DNA of 64,000 bases, taken from NCBI RefSeq assembly GCF_021991875.1, contig NZ_JAHLKR010000019.1, positions 186,001-250,000 on the forward strand, given 5' to 3'. Shown piece after piece: positions 1-8,719 of the stretch; the first letter of the stretch is position 1; each line of letters opens with the position of its first letter. The notes beneath the pieces were generated by a model, which was given only the letters and a program-made list of their open reading frames with translations, made no database searches and had not been told where the DNA came from. Position numbers and translations under genes: made by a program. This DNA is from Mycetohabitans sp. B8 (GTDB lineage Bacteria; Pseudomonadota; Gammaproteobacteria; Burkholderiales; Burkholderiaceae).

Positions 1-23
1 GGCCAGACGCGCGCCACCGCGCA

Positions 24-59
24 TGGACCCGCATCGGTCGAATGGCCGATGCGGGTCCA
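24..59. terminator. Perfect 14-bp hairpin, possible terminator
   Basis: The arms at 24-37 and 46-59 (TGGACCCGCATCGG and its complement) pair perfectly around an 8-nt loop. No T-run follows on either strand, so this may be a weak or Rho-assisted terminator for a gene ending left of the window, or simply an intergenic inverted repeat. Confidence 0.4.
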
Positions 60-485
60 CGCCATGCGTTACGCTAACAGCGTGGCTTTCCGAGCAGACC
101 GGAAAGGGCCAAAAGTTGCAGTCGTGCCTGACGTGATTGAATATAAAAATTGGGGCTGCTTGATTTGCGGATGAATCTACAAGGTTGACGATACCCATGA
201 GGCAAAAGGGCTACCGGGGCAAAAGGGCTGCCGGATGAAGGCATCGCACCCAGCACGCGTTTTGCCCATATCCCGACGCACGGGCGCTGTCCGTTGTGTG
301 ACGTCAGCCAGGCCGACTTCGCTGTGGTGGAATACTGAGCGTGACGCCGATGCGGCCCAGGGATCGCGCTCGTGGTATCCTTACGAACCCCGGGATCTCG
401 ACGACTCGCCCCGACGCACAGCCGTGCTGCCGGTGCACGGCTTCCGATGCGCCGCCGGGTCGCGTGTCATCGATGATGGCTCCCT
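60..485. other. Intergenic stretch without a supported gene
   Basis: No frame here has a convincing start, ribosome binding site or recognisable protein. Around 121-180 the DNA is locally AT-richer, which could hold promoter sequence for the tRNA downstream, but I cannot assign boxes. Confidence 0.4.
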
Positions 486-560
486 CTCGCCGTAGCACAA
501 TGGATAGTGCACGCGCCTCCTAAGCGTGAGATTCAGGTTCGATTCCTGACGGCGGGACCA
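486..560 (+). tRNA. tRNA-Arg (anticodon CCT)
   Basis: The cloverleaf reads out fully. The acceptor stem CTCGCCG pairs with CGGCGGG with one G-T wobble, the D stem is GCAC/GTGC, the anticodon stem carries loop CTCCTAA with anticodon CCT, and the T stem is TCAGG/CCTGA with loop TTCGATT. The 3' CCA is encoded. It decodes the rare arginine codon AGG. A protein-like reading on the opposite strand is a known artefact of this tRNA. Confidence 0.95.
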
Positions 561-910
561 TATTGCCTCACGGCGCGACGAGATAGCGACCACTTTGCCG
601 CCATTTGTCTGCGCGCGCCGCTCCCAGCTTAACAGTGTCCACGGCCTTGCTTCGCCTCAGCAGGTTAAGATCTCCGAAGGTTGCCTCCACGACAACCGCC
701 GCACGCCAGCGTTGGCCCGTGTACTCGTGATCTGCGGGCGCTTTGCATGCGGCACCGCGTCGCGACGATGTGGTGCATCGCACATAAATGATCTCCATCG
801 GACGGTAAGGTGTGGCAAGCCCACTGCGATGCGCGGGTGCGAGCGCGCCGCGCGGTCCCTGCATGTCTCGGGCCGGGCAGTGTGACGCGAACCGCCTTCT
901 CACGCCAGCT
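561..910. other. Intergenic stretch, nothing recognised
   Basis: This separates the tRNA from the glycosyltransferase. Frames are open by chance at high G+C, but none has a binding site plus a recognisable sequence. The glycosyltransferase frame stays open upstream to 812, but the conserved domain begins only after the ATG at 911. Confidence 0.4.
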
Positions 911-1999
911 ATGACTTTTTCCGGACGTGTATCCTCGAGCACGCTGCTGACCGTTGTCGTGCCCGTCTACAACCTCGAAGACTGCATCGCGAATGCGTTG
1001 CAGTCGATACTCAAGCAACGCCATCTCGACGAGATCACGACACTGGTGATCGACGATGGTTCGACCGATCGATCCCACGAGCGCATCGACGCGATCGTGC
1101 GAGCCCATCCGCACGCCGATATCCGGGTGATCACGCAGCCCAACGGCGGATGCAGCGCGGCCCGCAATACCGGCATCGCACAAGCGCAGTCGCCGTACCT
1201 AGCCTTCCTGGATGGCGACGACGCGTGGGAACCGGACTTCTCCGACAAGATCATTCCGATCCTGCGGACAGGGCGCGCCGACGTGATCGACTACAACATT
1301 TGGATCGTGGGCCGCAACGGCAAGCAATCGGACGAGTTGACGATGATCGGCGCCCAGTGGGCTGGCGAGCATCAGGTGGACGATCGGCTGCTACTGGATG
1401 TCGCGGCTACCTACGAGATGTTCGCGTGGGCCCGTATTTACCGGCGCTCGTTGTGGGATGGCATCGCGTTCCCGCCTGCCCAACTGTATGAGGACGCCGC
1501 GGTCACGCCCTATCTGTACTTGCGTGCCCGCACGGTGCATCGGCTCAGCGAGCGCCTATACAACTACTATCGACGCTCGGGCAGCATTACGCAGGTCATG
1601 AACACGCGCAGCGTGCAGGATCTGGCCAAGAATGTCGAGCGCGCGCTGTCGCAATGCGCTGAGCCGGCGCACCGGCATTACTGGATGACGCTCACTGCGA
1701 TGGGATTCGCACACGCGCGTCGGGAAGCGGCCCGAGTCGACGGCCATGCGCTGGGCGATGCGCTGCGCATTATCGACACATTGGCTCAGCATTGCCGCGC
1801 CGTCGCGCAAGTCTACCCGGAATTGACCAAACACGTGTCATTCGACGGCTATCGCGGCGCGCTGTACCGGGAGCGCGCAGTGTTCCTGGCCAAGCGCGCG
1901 ATCAAGCGACTGATCGGCCGAGAGCGGCGCCCGGGGACACCCGCTGCAGCGAGCAAAAAAACCTCGGCCGCGGTACCCGCGCTGCAAGACGACCGCTAA
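911..1999 (+). CDS. Family 2 glycosyltransferase
   Basis: Predicted cytoplasmic inverting sugar transferase of GT-A fold, 362 residues. The N-terminal domain starts with VVVPVYNLEDC, followed by IDDGSTDRS, ARNTGIAQA and the metal-binding LDGDDAWEP, the classic order for GT2 enzymes that use UDP- or dTDP-sugars. The rest of the chain is helical and basic (several Arg/Lys near the end), as in enzymes acting on membrane-linked acceptors. ATG at 911 was chosen because the domain begins about 15 residues later, although no good ribosome binding site is visible. It stands alone, so the acceptor is unknown; a role in LPS or exopolysaccharide synthesis is inference. Confidence 0.85.
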   Translation: MTFSGRVSSSTLLTVVVPVYNLEDCIANALQSILKQRHLDEITTLVIDDGSTDRSHERIDAIVRAHPHADIRVITQPNGGCSAARNTGIAQAQSPYLAFLDGDDAWEPDFSDKIIPILRTGRADVIDYNIWIVGRNGKQSDELTMIGAQWAGEHQVDDRLLLDVAATYEMFAWARIYRRSLWDGIAFPPAQLYEDAAVTPYLYLRARTVHRLSERLYNYYRRSGSITQVMNTRSVQDLAKNVERALSQCAEPAHRHYWMTLTAMGFAHARREAARVDGHALGDALRIIDTLAQHCRAVAQVYPELTKHVSFDGYRGALYRERAVFLAKRAIKRLIGRERRPGTPAAASKKTSAAVPALQDDR

Positions 2000-2672
2000 A
2001 CGCAACGCTGCGGCACCTTCACTCAATGCCGCGCATGAAACACGCTCGCGTGTTGCCGCGCCAGCTAGCGCACCGACCGCAACGCGAACAGCATGCCCGT
2101 GGCAATCGCGCATTACAGCATCGCGTGATCGCGGGAAAACGCACCCCACTTAAGCAGTGTCGGCTCCTGGACAGCCGTGACCAGAAACAAGCCATGCAGC
2201 GCCGGCTCATAGATCGGCCGCCCGCAAAACGGCGGGTAATGATGCACCATCGATGCACCATCCGCCGCCCCAGGGCCAACGCGAGCAACCCGCTTGCCAC
2301 GGCGGCCACCACGATCTGTTAATCTTGGCTGTAGTGCCACATTGGGCTGTAGTGCCGCATTGGCGATCCCGCCCGTACTGCGATAGTGGCGAAACGCGCG
2401 CCCACCAAGGCGACACCACCAGCACCAGGCCGTTTTGAACAAGTCTAAACAGGTCTACATTGGCCATCCGAGCCGCGTCGTGACATGGTGAGGCCTGTAG
2501 GACTCGGCGCGCCGGCGACCGCGCCACATGGGCATCGATAAATATATTGAATTGTCACGAAGCTGTGTTATGCGCGGCCGCGCCCTTGGTCAGGCAATTG
2601 TCGGCGTACGGGTCGCCGCGGCCAAATCCATTAATATTGTCGGTTTCGCCGTTACCTTCCCCTCATATCGTC
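2000..2672. other. 673-nt gap with possible degraded membrane-protein gene on the minus strand
   Basis: Reading the minus strand from about 2320 to 2020, protein-like stretches (QIVVAAVASGLLALAL, then ALHGLFLVTAVQEPTLLKWG, then CAIATGMLFALRSVR) follow each other but are split by a frame change and two stop codons. This looks like the decayed end of a membrane protein, family not recognised. A short imperfect direct repeat of about 17 bp lies at 2326-2360. No intact gene is supported. Confidence 0.35.
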
Positions 2673-4550
2673 ATGACCGTGCATCGCGAACCGCTCAGTG
2701 TGATCATCATCACGCTCAATGAGGCCCACGACATCGAAGCATGTCTGGCGTCCGTGCGCGGCCTGGCCGATGAGATCGTCGTGGTCGACGCCGGCAGCAC
2801 CGATGCGACGGTGCGGATCTGTGAGCGCTTCGGCGCAAGGGTCGTCACAGCAGACTGGCCGGGATTCGGCCCTCAGAAGAATCGGGCACTTGCGCTCGCT
2901 ACCCGGCCGTGGGTACTGTCGCTGGATGCCGACGAGCGCGTGACACCGCAGTTAAGGGAATCGATCGAAGCGGTACTGGCCGGGCGCGGCCCGTCCGGCT
3001 GTACGGGGTACGCGATGTCCCGCCGCTCGCAATTCCGAGGCCACTGGGTCCATCACTCGGGCTGGTCGCCGGATTGGGTGGTCCGGTTGTTCCGCCGCGA
3101 AGCGGCTAGATTTTCGGACGATGCCGTACACGAGCGGCCCATCGTCGAAGGCCCCACCGGACGCCTCAACGGCCGGTTGCTGCACTATAGCTATCGCTCT
3201 GGCGAAGAGGTAGCGGACAAGACACTGGCCTACGCTCGCGCCGGCGCCCAGATGTTGCGCGCACGCACGCGCCGCATCAGCGCATTGGCCCCCCTCGCGC
3301 ACGGCGGCTTTGCTTTTATACGCACGTTCATGTTGCGTGCTGGATTCCTCGATGGGTTGACGGGGCTGAGCATCGCGCGGATGAATGCGCGGGCGACGTT
3401 CCTGAAGTACCACTATGCGCGGCACGCAGACTCGTCAGCGCGCGGCGTCAGCGACACTGGCGGCTCTGGCGACACCTGGCGGGGACTGCGCATCGGTTTG
3501 TCGTGCCAGGCGTTGCGCCACGCCGGCGGCTTCGAGCGCTACGCGCGCGACATTATTGGCGCAATGGCAGCGCGGGGCGTTTGTCCCGTCGTCTTCGCCC
3601 GAAAATTCGATAAAACGCTACCCGAGTACAGACTCGTCGATGCGCAAGCCATCCGGGTCAATTGGCTGCCGCGCGCGCTGCGCGATGCGGCGTTCTCCTG
3701 GCGGCTGCGCGCGCGCCGGACACGCAGTCAGGTGGATCTCGTGATCGCGTGCAATCGGGTCGACTCAGCCGACATCGTCGTATGCGGCGGCACGCATCCG
3801 GGCGCATTGCACCATGGTCGCAACAAACCAAAGTGGAACGACGGCTGGCAAACCGCGCTGGAGCGCCGCACTTATCACAACGCGAGCGTGGTCGTCGCCC
3901 ACTCCAGAATGATGGCGCAAGAAGTGCAGCAGTATTTCGGCATCGCGCCGGACAAGATCCGTGTCATCTATCCGCCGGTGCGCAGCGACTGCTTCGCGCC
4001 GATGGCGCCGGCACAGCGCGATGCGATGCGGGCGCAGCTCGGCATCCCCGACGGACACGCCGCATTTGTGTTCGTGGCCAACACCGGCAAAGGATTCGAA
4101 CTGCTGCGCGCGTACTTCGAGGCGAGCGCTGAGCCGGTCTGCCTGTTGGTCACAGGCCGCCCGGTCGCCAGCCCATCGCCGCGGATCCGCTCGCTCGGCT
4201 ATCGCAAGGACATGCAATGCGTGTTTGGCGCGGCCGACTTCACGATCGTGCCGGCACCCTATGAACCGTTCGGGCTAGTGGGCATCGAATCGATCCTGTG
4301 CGGCACGCCGGTGCTCACCGCCAGCAACGTCGGCTGCGCCGAAGTCATTCGCGACGACGCGCAATGGCGCTTCTCGCACCTGGACGCGGGCAGTTTTGCC
4401 ACGGCGGTCGAACAGGCGCTCACGCGCTGGCGCGCCGGCACCGCGCGGCTCACCCGGCCCAGCGAGCACCTGCTGTACGACCACGACGTGGCCTCTCATA
4501 CCACACACTTGCTGGCGCTAGCTTCGGAGTTCGCCGGCCGCCGCGCGTAG
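2673..4550 (+). CDS. Fused glycosyltransferase: GT2 (WaaE/KdtX-like) plus GT4 (RfaG-like)
   Basis: 625 residues with two catalytic modules. Residues 1 to about 250 are a GT2 domain (SVIIITLNEAHDIEACL, VVDAGSTD, QKNRALA, metal-binding DADE at 85-88) resembling LPS-core enzymes of the WaaE/KdtX group. A linker at about 252-270 rich in Ser, Gly and Asp leads into a GT-B domain with SCQALRHAGGFERYARD, VVAHSRMM, KIRVIYPPV and the EPFGLVGIES motif that holds the two acidic residues of GT4 enzymes. Such modules are usually separate proteins; one frame without a stop links them here. The ATG at 2673 directly precedes the GT2 core. Two successive sugar additions to the LPS core is the likely job (inference). 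Confidence 0.85.
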   Translation: MTVHREPLSVIIITLNEAHDIEACLASVRGLADEIVVVDAGSTDATVRICERFGARVVTADWPGFGPQKNRALALATRPWVLSLDADERVTPQLRESIEAVLAGRGPSGCTGYAMSRRSQFRGHWVHHSGWSPDWVVRLFRREAARFSDDAVHERPIVEGPTGRLNGRLLHYSYRSGEEVADKTLAYARAGAQMLRARTRRISALAPLAHGGFAFIRTFMLRAGFLDGLTGLSIARMNARATFLKYHYARHADSSARGVSDTGGSGDTWRGLRIGLSCQALRHAGGFERYARDIIGAMAARGVCPVVFARKFDKTLPEYRLVDAQAIRVNWLPRALRDAAFSWRLRARRTRSQVDLVIACNRVDSADIVVCGGTHPGALHHGRNKPKWNDGWQTALERRTYHNASVVVAHSRMMAQEVQQYFGIAPDKIRVIYPPVRSDCFAPMAPAQRDAMRAQLGIPDGHAAFVFVANTGKGFELLRAYFEASAEPVCLLVTGRPVASPSPRIRSLGYRKDMQCVFGAADFTIVPAPYEPFGLVGIESILCGTPVLTASNVGCAEVIRDDAQWRFSHLDAGSFATAVEQALTRWRAGTARLTRPSEHLLYDHDVASHTTHLLALASEFAGRRA

Positions 4551-4715
4551 CGCCGCATCTCGTCGCACAGCGCGCGGCGCCCCCTAGCACGCCACGCGTG
4601 ATGCTACACTCGCTGGTCTAGCGCGAACGCTGCGACACGCGCGATGCACGGCAATGCCATGCGGCCGCCGTCACGTCGCTGCATCGCGCGTGGTCAACCT
4701 ACCGGAGCAACGTCC

Positions 4716-5219
4716 ATGGCTGAATTTCGCATTTGGTCCGATCGGTTCTCGCATAATGGATTCATGCCCAAGCAGCAGGAATACGACGACCGCTCGTTTG
4801 GCGTCGATGGCGGCAACATGTCGCCCGCGCTGCAATGGGCCGGCCCGCCCGCCGACACGAAGAGCTTCGCGCTAACCGTGTACGATCCGGACGCGCCGAC
4901 CGGCAGCGGTTTCTGGCATTGGGTTCTCGTCAATATTCCGGCGCATGTGCGCTCGCTGCCGGATAGCGCCGGCAAGGCCGATGGCAGTCTGCTGCCAGCC
5001 GGTGCGCTGCAGCTACGCAACGACTATGGCACGGTGGGCTTTGGCGGCGCGGCGCCACCACGTGGCGATAAGCCGCATCGGTACGTGTTCCGCGTCCACG
5101 CGCTAAAGATTGACGCGCTACCGATTGGCACGGACACGACCAACGCGGTGGCACGCTTCATGATTCACTTGAACGAAATCGACTCGGCCACCTATACAGG
5201 TCTGTACGAATTGAAGTAA
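4716..5219 (+). CDS. YbhB/YbcL family PEBP-like protein
   Basis: 167-residue member of the phosphatidylethanolamine-binding / Raf-kinase-inhibitor-like family. The ligand-pocket signatures are present: DPDAPTGSGFWHWVLVNIP near residue 60 and APPRGDKPHRYVFRVHAL near residue 125. The length is typical of bacterial members, whose physiological ligand is mostly unknown. GGAG at 4703 suits the ATG at 4716; the frame is open earlier but lacks family sequence there. No signal peptide, so probably cytoplasmic. It stands alone. Confidence 0.9.
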   Translation: MAEFRIWSDRFSHNGFMPKQQEYDDRSFGVDGGNMSPALQWAGPPADTKSFALTVYDPDAPTGSGFWHWVLVNIPAHVRSLPDSAGKADGSLLPAGALQLRNDYGTVGFGGAAPPRGDKPHRYVFRVHALKIDALPIGTDTTNAVARFMIHLNEIDSATYTGLYELK

Positions 5220-5286
5220 TTGAACGCGCACGCAGGACTTAACGAGCGCTTGCCACCGTCGTCGCGCTGCTAGCCACGCTCGGCGC

Positions 5287-5583
5287 GCAACCGACATCGT
5301 GTCGCGCATGGCGCTATGTGGCTTCGGCCTGTTCCGCTCGCGCAACAACCGCACCCTGCTCGTCTCGGCGCCACACAAGCGCGACGGCGGCGGGGTGTCA
5401 TACTCGGCACGGCGCGATTGACCGGCCAACCTGTCGACGCTCCCCCTCATTGCGCTGATTTTCAACATCACCGGCAACCAAGGAGCCTTCTCCATGCTGA
5501 CGATGGCGGCTACCTTTTCAACGCTGGCGACGCTGATAAGCCGTGTACGGCAACGCGGCGTGGATCCGTTGCATCGCGGCTGA
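5287..5583 (+). pseudogene. C-terminal remnant of an MFS drug-efflux transporter (DHA2/EmrB-like)
   Basis: Three short stretches in shifted frames spell the end of a 14-TM MFS pump: DIVSRMALCGFGLF with RNNRTLLVSAP (5293-5370), then LGTARLTGQP one frame on, then LIALIFNITGNQGAFSMLTM with FSTLATLISRVRQRGV, ending at the stop at 5581-5583. In intact relatives these join as 'GFFQSPNNR...SAP...GTARLTGQ...ALVALIF'. At least two frameshifts separate the parts, and everything before the last two or three membrane helices is gone. Non-functional. Confidence 0.7.
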
Positions 5584-5618
5584 TTAGCTACAGGCATGCT
5601 GCTTGCTATAAAAAGGGC

Positions 5619-5921
5619 ATGAACGTACCCCCTGAACCATCACCGCATATCACTTTCGAGGACGCGCCACCCTCCTTCGATGGCGCACGGATGATGCTCG
5701 ACTTCACCGCGTCCGTTGATGGGCGTCTAGTGCAGTGCTCGGTGAGCGCCGAAGCCCTCGAGGACCACTTCGGCGCCGCGTCCGCGCTCGAGAGCGAATT
5801 GCTGCAGGCGTTCGAGCGCGGACGCGGCCGCATCCATCGAGTCGCCCGGCTCGCACTGGAGGACAACGACGGTCAACCCGTCGTGCTGCACAGTGGCCTG
5901 TTCCGGATCTCGGCAACCTAG
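5619..5921 (+). CDS. DUF1488 family protein
   Basis: Small acidic protein of 100 residues. The pattern ITFEDAPPSFDGARMMLDF, then CSVSAEALEDHFG, and a tail with GRIHRVARLALE matches the DUF1488 family, whose function is unknown. AAAAGGGC precedes the ATG at 5619 closely. It is followed after 43 nt by a stress-type gene and may share its transcript. Confidence 0.8.
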   Translation: MNVPPEPSPHITFEDAPPSFDGARMMLDFTASVDGRLVQCSVSAEALEDHFGAASALESELLQAFERGRGRIHRVARLALEDNDGQPVVLHSGLFRISAT

Positions 5922-5964
5922 CGCTGCCAGGTAATCTGCCCATTCATCCTGCAAAGGAGGTTTC

Positions 5965-6564
5965 ATGTCACTAATCGTTGCGGGACGCTTTAACTCGTTC
6001 CCTCAAGCCGAACGCGCGTCGCAGGCCCTGTTCAAGCACGGTTTTGCCCAAGAGGACGTTACCCTATTCTTCGTCAATCCACCCGGCCAGCACGCGCGCT
6101 TGCCGACCGGTGGCGACGTATCGACCGACCCCGGCGCACGCGAAGCGCCGAAGGGGGCAGCCAAGGGCGTCGCGCTGGGTGCTGTCGTGGGCGCGGTCGT
6201 TGGCGTTGCGGTCTTTACACTGGTGAGCGCGCCGATGCTCGTATCAATCATCGCCGCCGGGGTCGGCGCTTACGTCGGCTCGATGATCGGCGCGATGAGC
6301 CACACTCGGCGTGCGCTCGAGCAGCATCCCGGGCGCGAGCGGTTCGTTGACCGCGAGGCGCGTGACGCCGGCGTGCTGGTTGCCGTGCACGTGGACGCGG
6401 CCACGCAGGAGAACGCCTCGCGTGTGTTGCGCGATGCAGGTGCGCTGGATATCGAGCGCGCATCCGGACGCTGGCGCGACGGACGCTGGGCTGACTTCGA
6501 CCCGACCCGCGCGCCGCACGTGGAGCGTGACAGCCAGCCCGATCTCAACGAGCGGCACACTTAG
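5965..6564 (+). CDS. Glycine-zipper protein with an N-terminal stress-protein-like fold
   Basis: 199 residues. Residues 1-45 (LIVAGRFNSFPQAERASQAL) resemble the start of general-stress proteins in which a short ferredoxin-like domain precedes a membrane hairpin. Residues about 65-115 are a Gly/Ala/Val-rich segment with GAVVGAVVGVAVFTLVSAP and AAGVGAYVGSMIGAM, a glycine-zipper helix pair likely inserted in the inner membrane. The C-terminal part (VAVHVDAATQENASRVLRDAG) repeats the ferredoxin-like pattern. AAAGGAGG at 5952 is a strong binding site. Function unproven; stress response is inference from similarity and neighbours. Confidence 0.75.
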   Translation: MSLIVAGRFNSFPQAERASQALFKHGFAQEDVTLFFVNPPGQHARLPTGGDVSTDPGAREAPKGAAKGVALGAVVGAVVGVAVFTLVSAPMLVSIIAAGVGAYVGSMIGAMSHTRRALEQHPGRERFVDREARDAGVLVAVHVDAATQENASRVLRDAGALDIERASGRWRDGRWADFDPTRAPHVERDSQPDLNERHT

Positions 6565-6705
6565 TGTGCCGCATTGGAGGGTGGCGACCGAGTCACCGGT
6601 AGCCGGACGAGGGCCACTGGTAGCCGAGCAGGTGGGATAGCCCCCTGCATACCGGATCTGCGCGGTGCGCAGTTTCCGATCAACCACAACCAACGGAGGT
6701 ACGCG

Positions 6706-7146
6706 ATGGCAACTCATATTGTTTCCGTTCTAAACAATCTGATCGAAACGTCCAAAGACGGCGAAGCCGGCTTCCGCAAGGCGGCAGAGGATGCGTCGAA
6801 CCCGGAATTGAAAGCGCTGTTCGTTAGTTGCGCGCAATCGTGCTCGCAAGCGGTCAGCGAGTTGCAAGCCGCCGTTCATTCACTCGGGGGCAAGGCCGAA
6901 GATCACGGGTCTGCGTCCGGGGCGCTACACCGTGGCTGGATGGACCTGAAGTCAGCGATCAAGGGCCGCAGCGACCACGAGATCCTAGCAGACTGCGAAA
7001 AAGGCGAAGACGTAGCAAAGAAACATTACCGCCAGGCACTGGATGAAGCGTTGCCCGCGGACATCCGGATGCTCGTCGAGCGGCAATACGAAGGTGTACT
7101 CAAGAATCATGATCGCGTACGCGAATTGCGCGACACCACGGCATGA
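6706..7146 (+). CDS. DUF2383 (PA2169-type) four-helix-bundle protein
   Basis: 146-residue all-helical soluble protein. The opening VSVLNNLIETSKDGEAGFRK and the later ALHRGWMDLKSAI, EILADCEKGEDVAKKHY and ERQYEGVLKNHDRVRELRD are characteristic of the PA2169/DUF2383 ferritin-like family, often expressed under stress and of unknown biochemical role. GGAGG lies just before the ATG at 6706. It follows another stress-type gene by 141 nt and is followed by a strong hairpin at 7158-7190. Confidence 0.85.
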   Translation: MATHIVSVLNNLIETSKDGEAGFRKAAEDASNPELKALFVSCAQSCSQAVSELQAAVHSLGGKAEDHGSASGALHRGWMDLKSAIKGRSDHEILADCEKGEDVAKKHYRQALDEALPADIRMLVERQYEGVLKNHDRVRELRDTTA

Positions 7147-7157
7147 TAGTTTGACTG

Positions 7158-7190
7158 CCCCGGATGCGGCGACATACACCGCATCCGGGG
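7158..7190 (+). terminator. Hairpin downstream of the DUF2383 gene
   Basis: CCCCGGATGCGG at 7158-7169 pairs perfectly with 7179-7190 around a 9-nt loop, 12 nt after the stop codon. No T-run follows, so termination may be weak, but position and stability fit a transcript end. Confidence 0.55.
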
Positions 7191-7290
7191 GGCGCTGCGT
7201 CTGGCGGGCGCGTGGAAGAGGTCTATTAAGCTATTTCGCCGCAGGCGTGGCACGTCGCCACACGATGCCTGAGCGCGTGGCGAGATAGCG

Positions 7291-7641
7291 TTAATTCGCG
7301 ATGCGCAGGTCGTTGTGTACGCGGGTCACGCCATCGACTGTCCTAGCGGCTGCTGTAGCGGCTTCCTTCGCCTCACGGCTGGGTACGGTACCGGTCAAGC
7401 GTACCGCGCCAGCCGTGGTCTTCACGTGGATATTCTGAAAGCCTTTCACGCCCTTTGCGTTCAGCAATGCGGCCTTAACCTTCGTGGTAATGGCACCATC
7501 GCTAATTTTCTCGCTAAACGTCTCAGAACCCGAGGATTGCGCGGTGCTGTCGCTGCGGCCCTCGGTCCGCGCGGCCAGCCCGGCCACATGAGCCGCACAG
7601 ATGATGCCGATGGCAACGCGGATCCATGGTGTCGTTTGCAT
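7291..7641 (-). CDS. BON-domain periplasmic protein
   Basis: 116 residues. An N-terminal hydrophobic segment after MQTTPWIRVAIG suggests export by Sec. Residues about 45-116 form one BON domain: ISDGAITTKVKAALL, FQNIHVKTTAGAVRLTGTV and ARTVDGVTRVHNDLRI. BON proteins attach to phospholipid or outer-membrane surfaces and often respond to osmotic or envelope stress. The frame is open further upstream, but the ATG at 7641 gives a clean signal peptide. It lies downstream of the YihY gene on the same strand. Confidence 0.85.
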   Translation of the reverse strand: MQTTPWIRVAIGIICAAHVAGLAARTEGRSDSTAQSSGSETFSEKISDGAITTKVKAALLNAKGVKGFQNIHVKTTAGAVRLTGTVPSREAKEAATAAARTVDGVTRVHNDLRIAN

Positions 7642-7693
7642 TGTCTTCTCCCGGATTGAGGTGGCAAGGGTACCGCAAGGAACATGCCCGCAC

Positions 7694-8599
7694 TTAATGC
7701 GCGTCATGGCGTCGGCGCGCAGTGGTCGCGGTTACCTCCGCACCAAGCAGGAACACCGACGACGAGAAATACAGCCACATCAGCAGCACAGCGAGGGAGC
7801 CTGCGGCACCAAACGTGTTGGCGGTGCCCACGTGTGCCAAGTAAAACGCGAAGATCTTCTTGCCGCCGGAGAACAGCAGTGCCGCCGCCAAGCCGCCCGC
7901 CAACGCATCACGCCATTGGATCGACGCATCGGGGACAAACTTGAGCATCGCGGAAAATGCCAGCCAGAGTGAACCGAGTGTGGCCACATGCTGCACCGCA
8001 TTCGCTATTAAGTACGAAGCGCTTTGCGGTCCCCAGAACCAGTGCCCAATCACGCTGATCGCCGTGTCCAAAATCAATAGCACGACGATCAGGAATGCCA
8101 CGCCAAGCACCAGGCCAAACGAAATCAAGCGCACCCGCACCACGCTGAGCAAGCTGGCGCGCGTATCCGATACCGGCGCTGGCCAAATCGCGTTCAACGC
8201 GCTGTTCAGCGTCGAAAACGTAGCGGATGCGCCAATCACGATACCCAGGATCGACACCGTGGTCGTACGCGTTGCCATATCGGCATGCCACGCGTTGGCC
8301 ACGATGGCTTGCACGCCTTGCGCAGCTTCGTCGCCGACCACGCCGCGTATTTCGCCGAACAACCGGCCTTGCACCGCGTCCTGTCCGAAAAAAAAGCCGG
8401 CCACCGCAATGACAATGACCAGCGTCGGCGCAAGCGAGAATGCGGTATAGAACGCGATCGACGCCGCCATCGTCGGACAGCGATCGTTGATCCAGTGCGA
8501 AAGCGGCTCCGATACCCAAGCCAGCAGGTCCCTTGTGCGCGAACGCATCGATTGAGCGCGGGCCTCGAGGGTCGGTTTGGTCATACCCATGTTCCCCAT
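7694..8599 (-). CDS. YihY/BrkB-family inner-membrane protein
   Basis: 301 residues with about six hydrophobic helices. Typical marks are MAASIAFYTAFSLAPTLVI at the first helix, WPAPVSDTRASLLSVVRVRL in the middle, and LFSGGKKIFAFYLAHVG with FGAAGSLAVLLMWLYFSSS near the end. The family was once called ribonuclease BN in error; its role is unknown. The start is uncertain: ATG codons at 8599, 8590 and 8584 are all possible, with GGGGA just ahead of 8590. Confidence 0.88.
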   Translation of the reverse strand: MGNMGMTKPTLEARAQSMRSRTRDLLAWVSEPLSHWINDRCPTMAASIAFYTAFSLAPTLVIVIAVAGFFFGQDAVQGRLFGEIRGVVGDEAAQGVQAIVANAWHADMATRTTTVSILGIVIGASATFSTLNSALNAIWPAPVSDTRASLLSVVRVRLISFGLVLGVAFLIVVLLILDTAISVIGHWFWGPQSASYLIANAVQHVATLGSLWLAFSAMLKFVPDASIQWRDALAGGLAAALLFSGGKKIFAFYLAHVGTANTFGAAGSLAVLLMWLYFSSSVFLLGAEVTATTARRRHDAH

Positions 8600-8719
8600 C
8601 GTGCAACAACGTGGAGCGTACGTCGTCGCCGCCCAACGCCATCATGTGGAGCAACAGCGCGGCCGCGCAGCACGCCAACGCGGCGGTGCATAGCCGCCAC
8701 CCTCATTGACTTCAGCTTA

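Noticed and set aside
381-593. Minus-strand frame over tRNA-Arg (RRQESNLNLTLRRRVHYP)
   Set aside because: Antisense of the tRNA-Arg gene, again a common database artefact with no start signal of its own.
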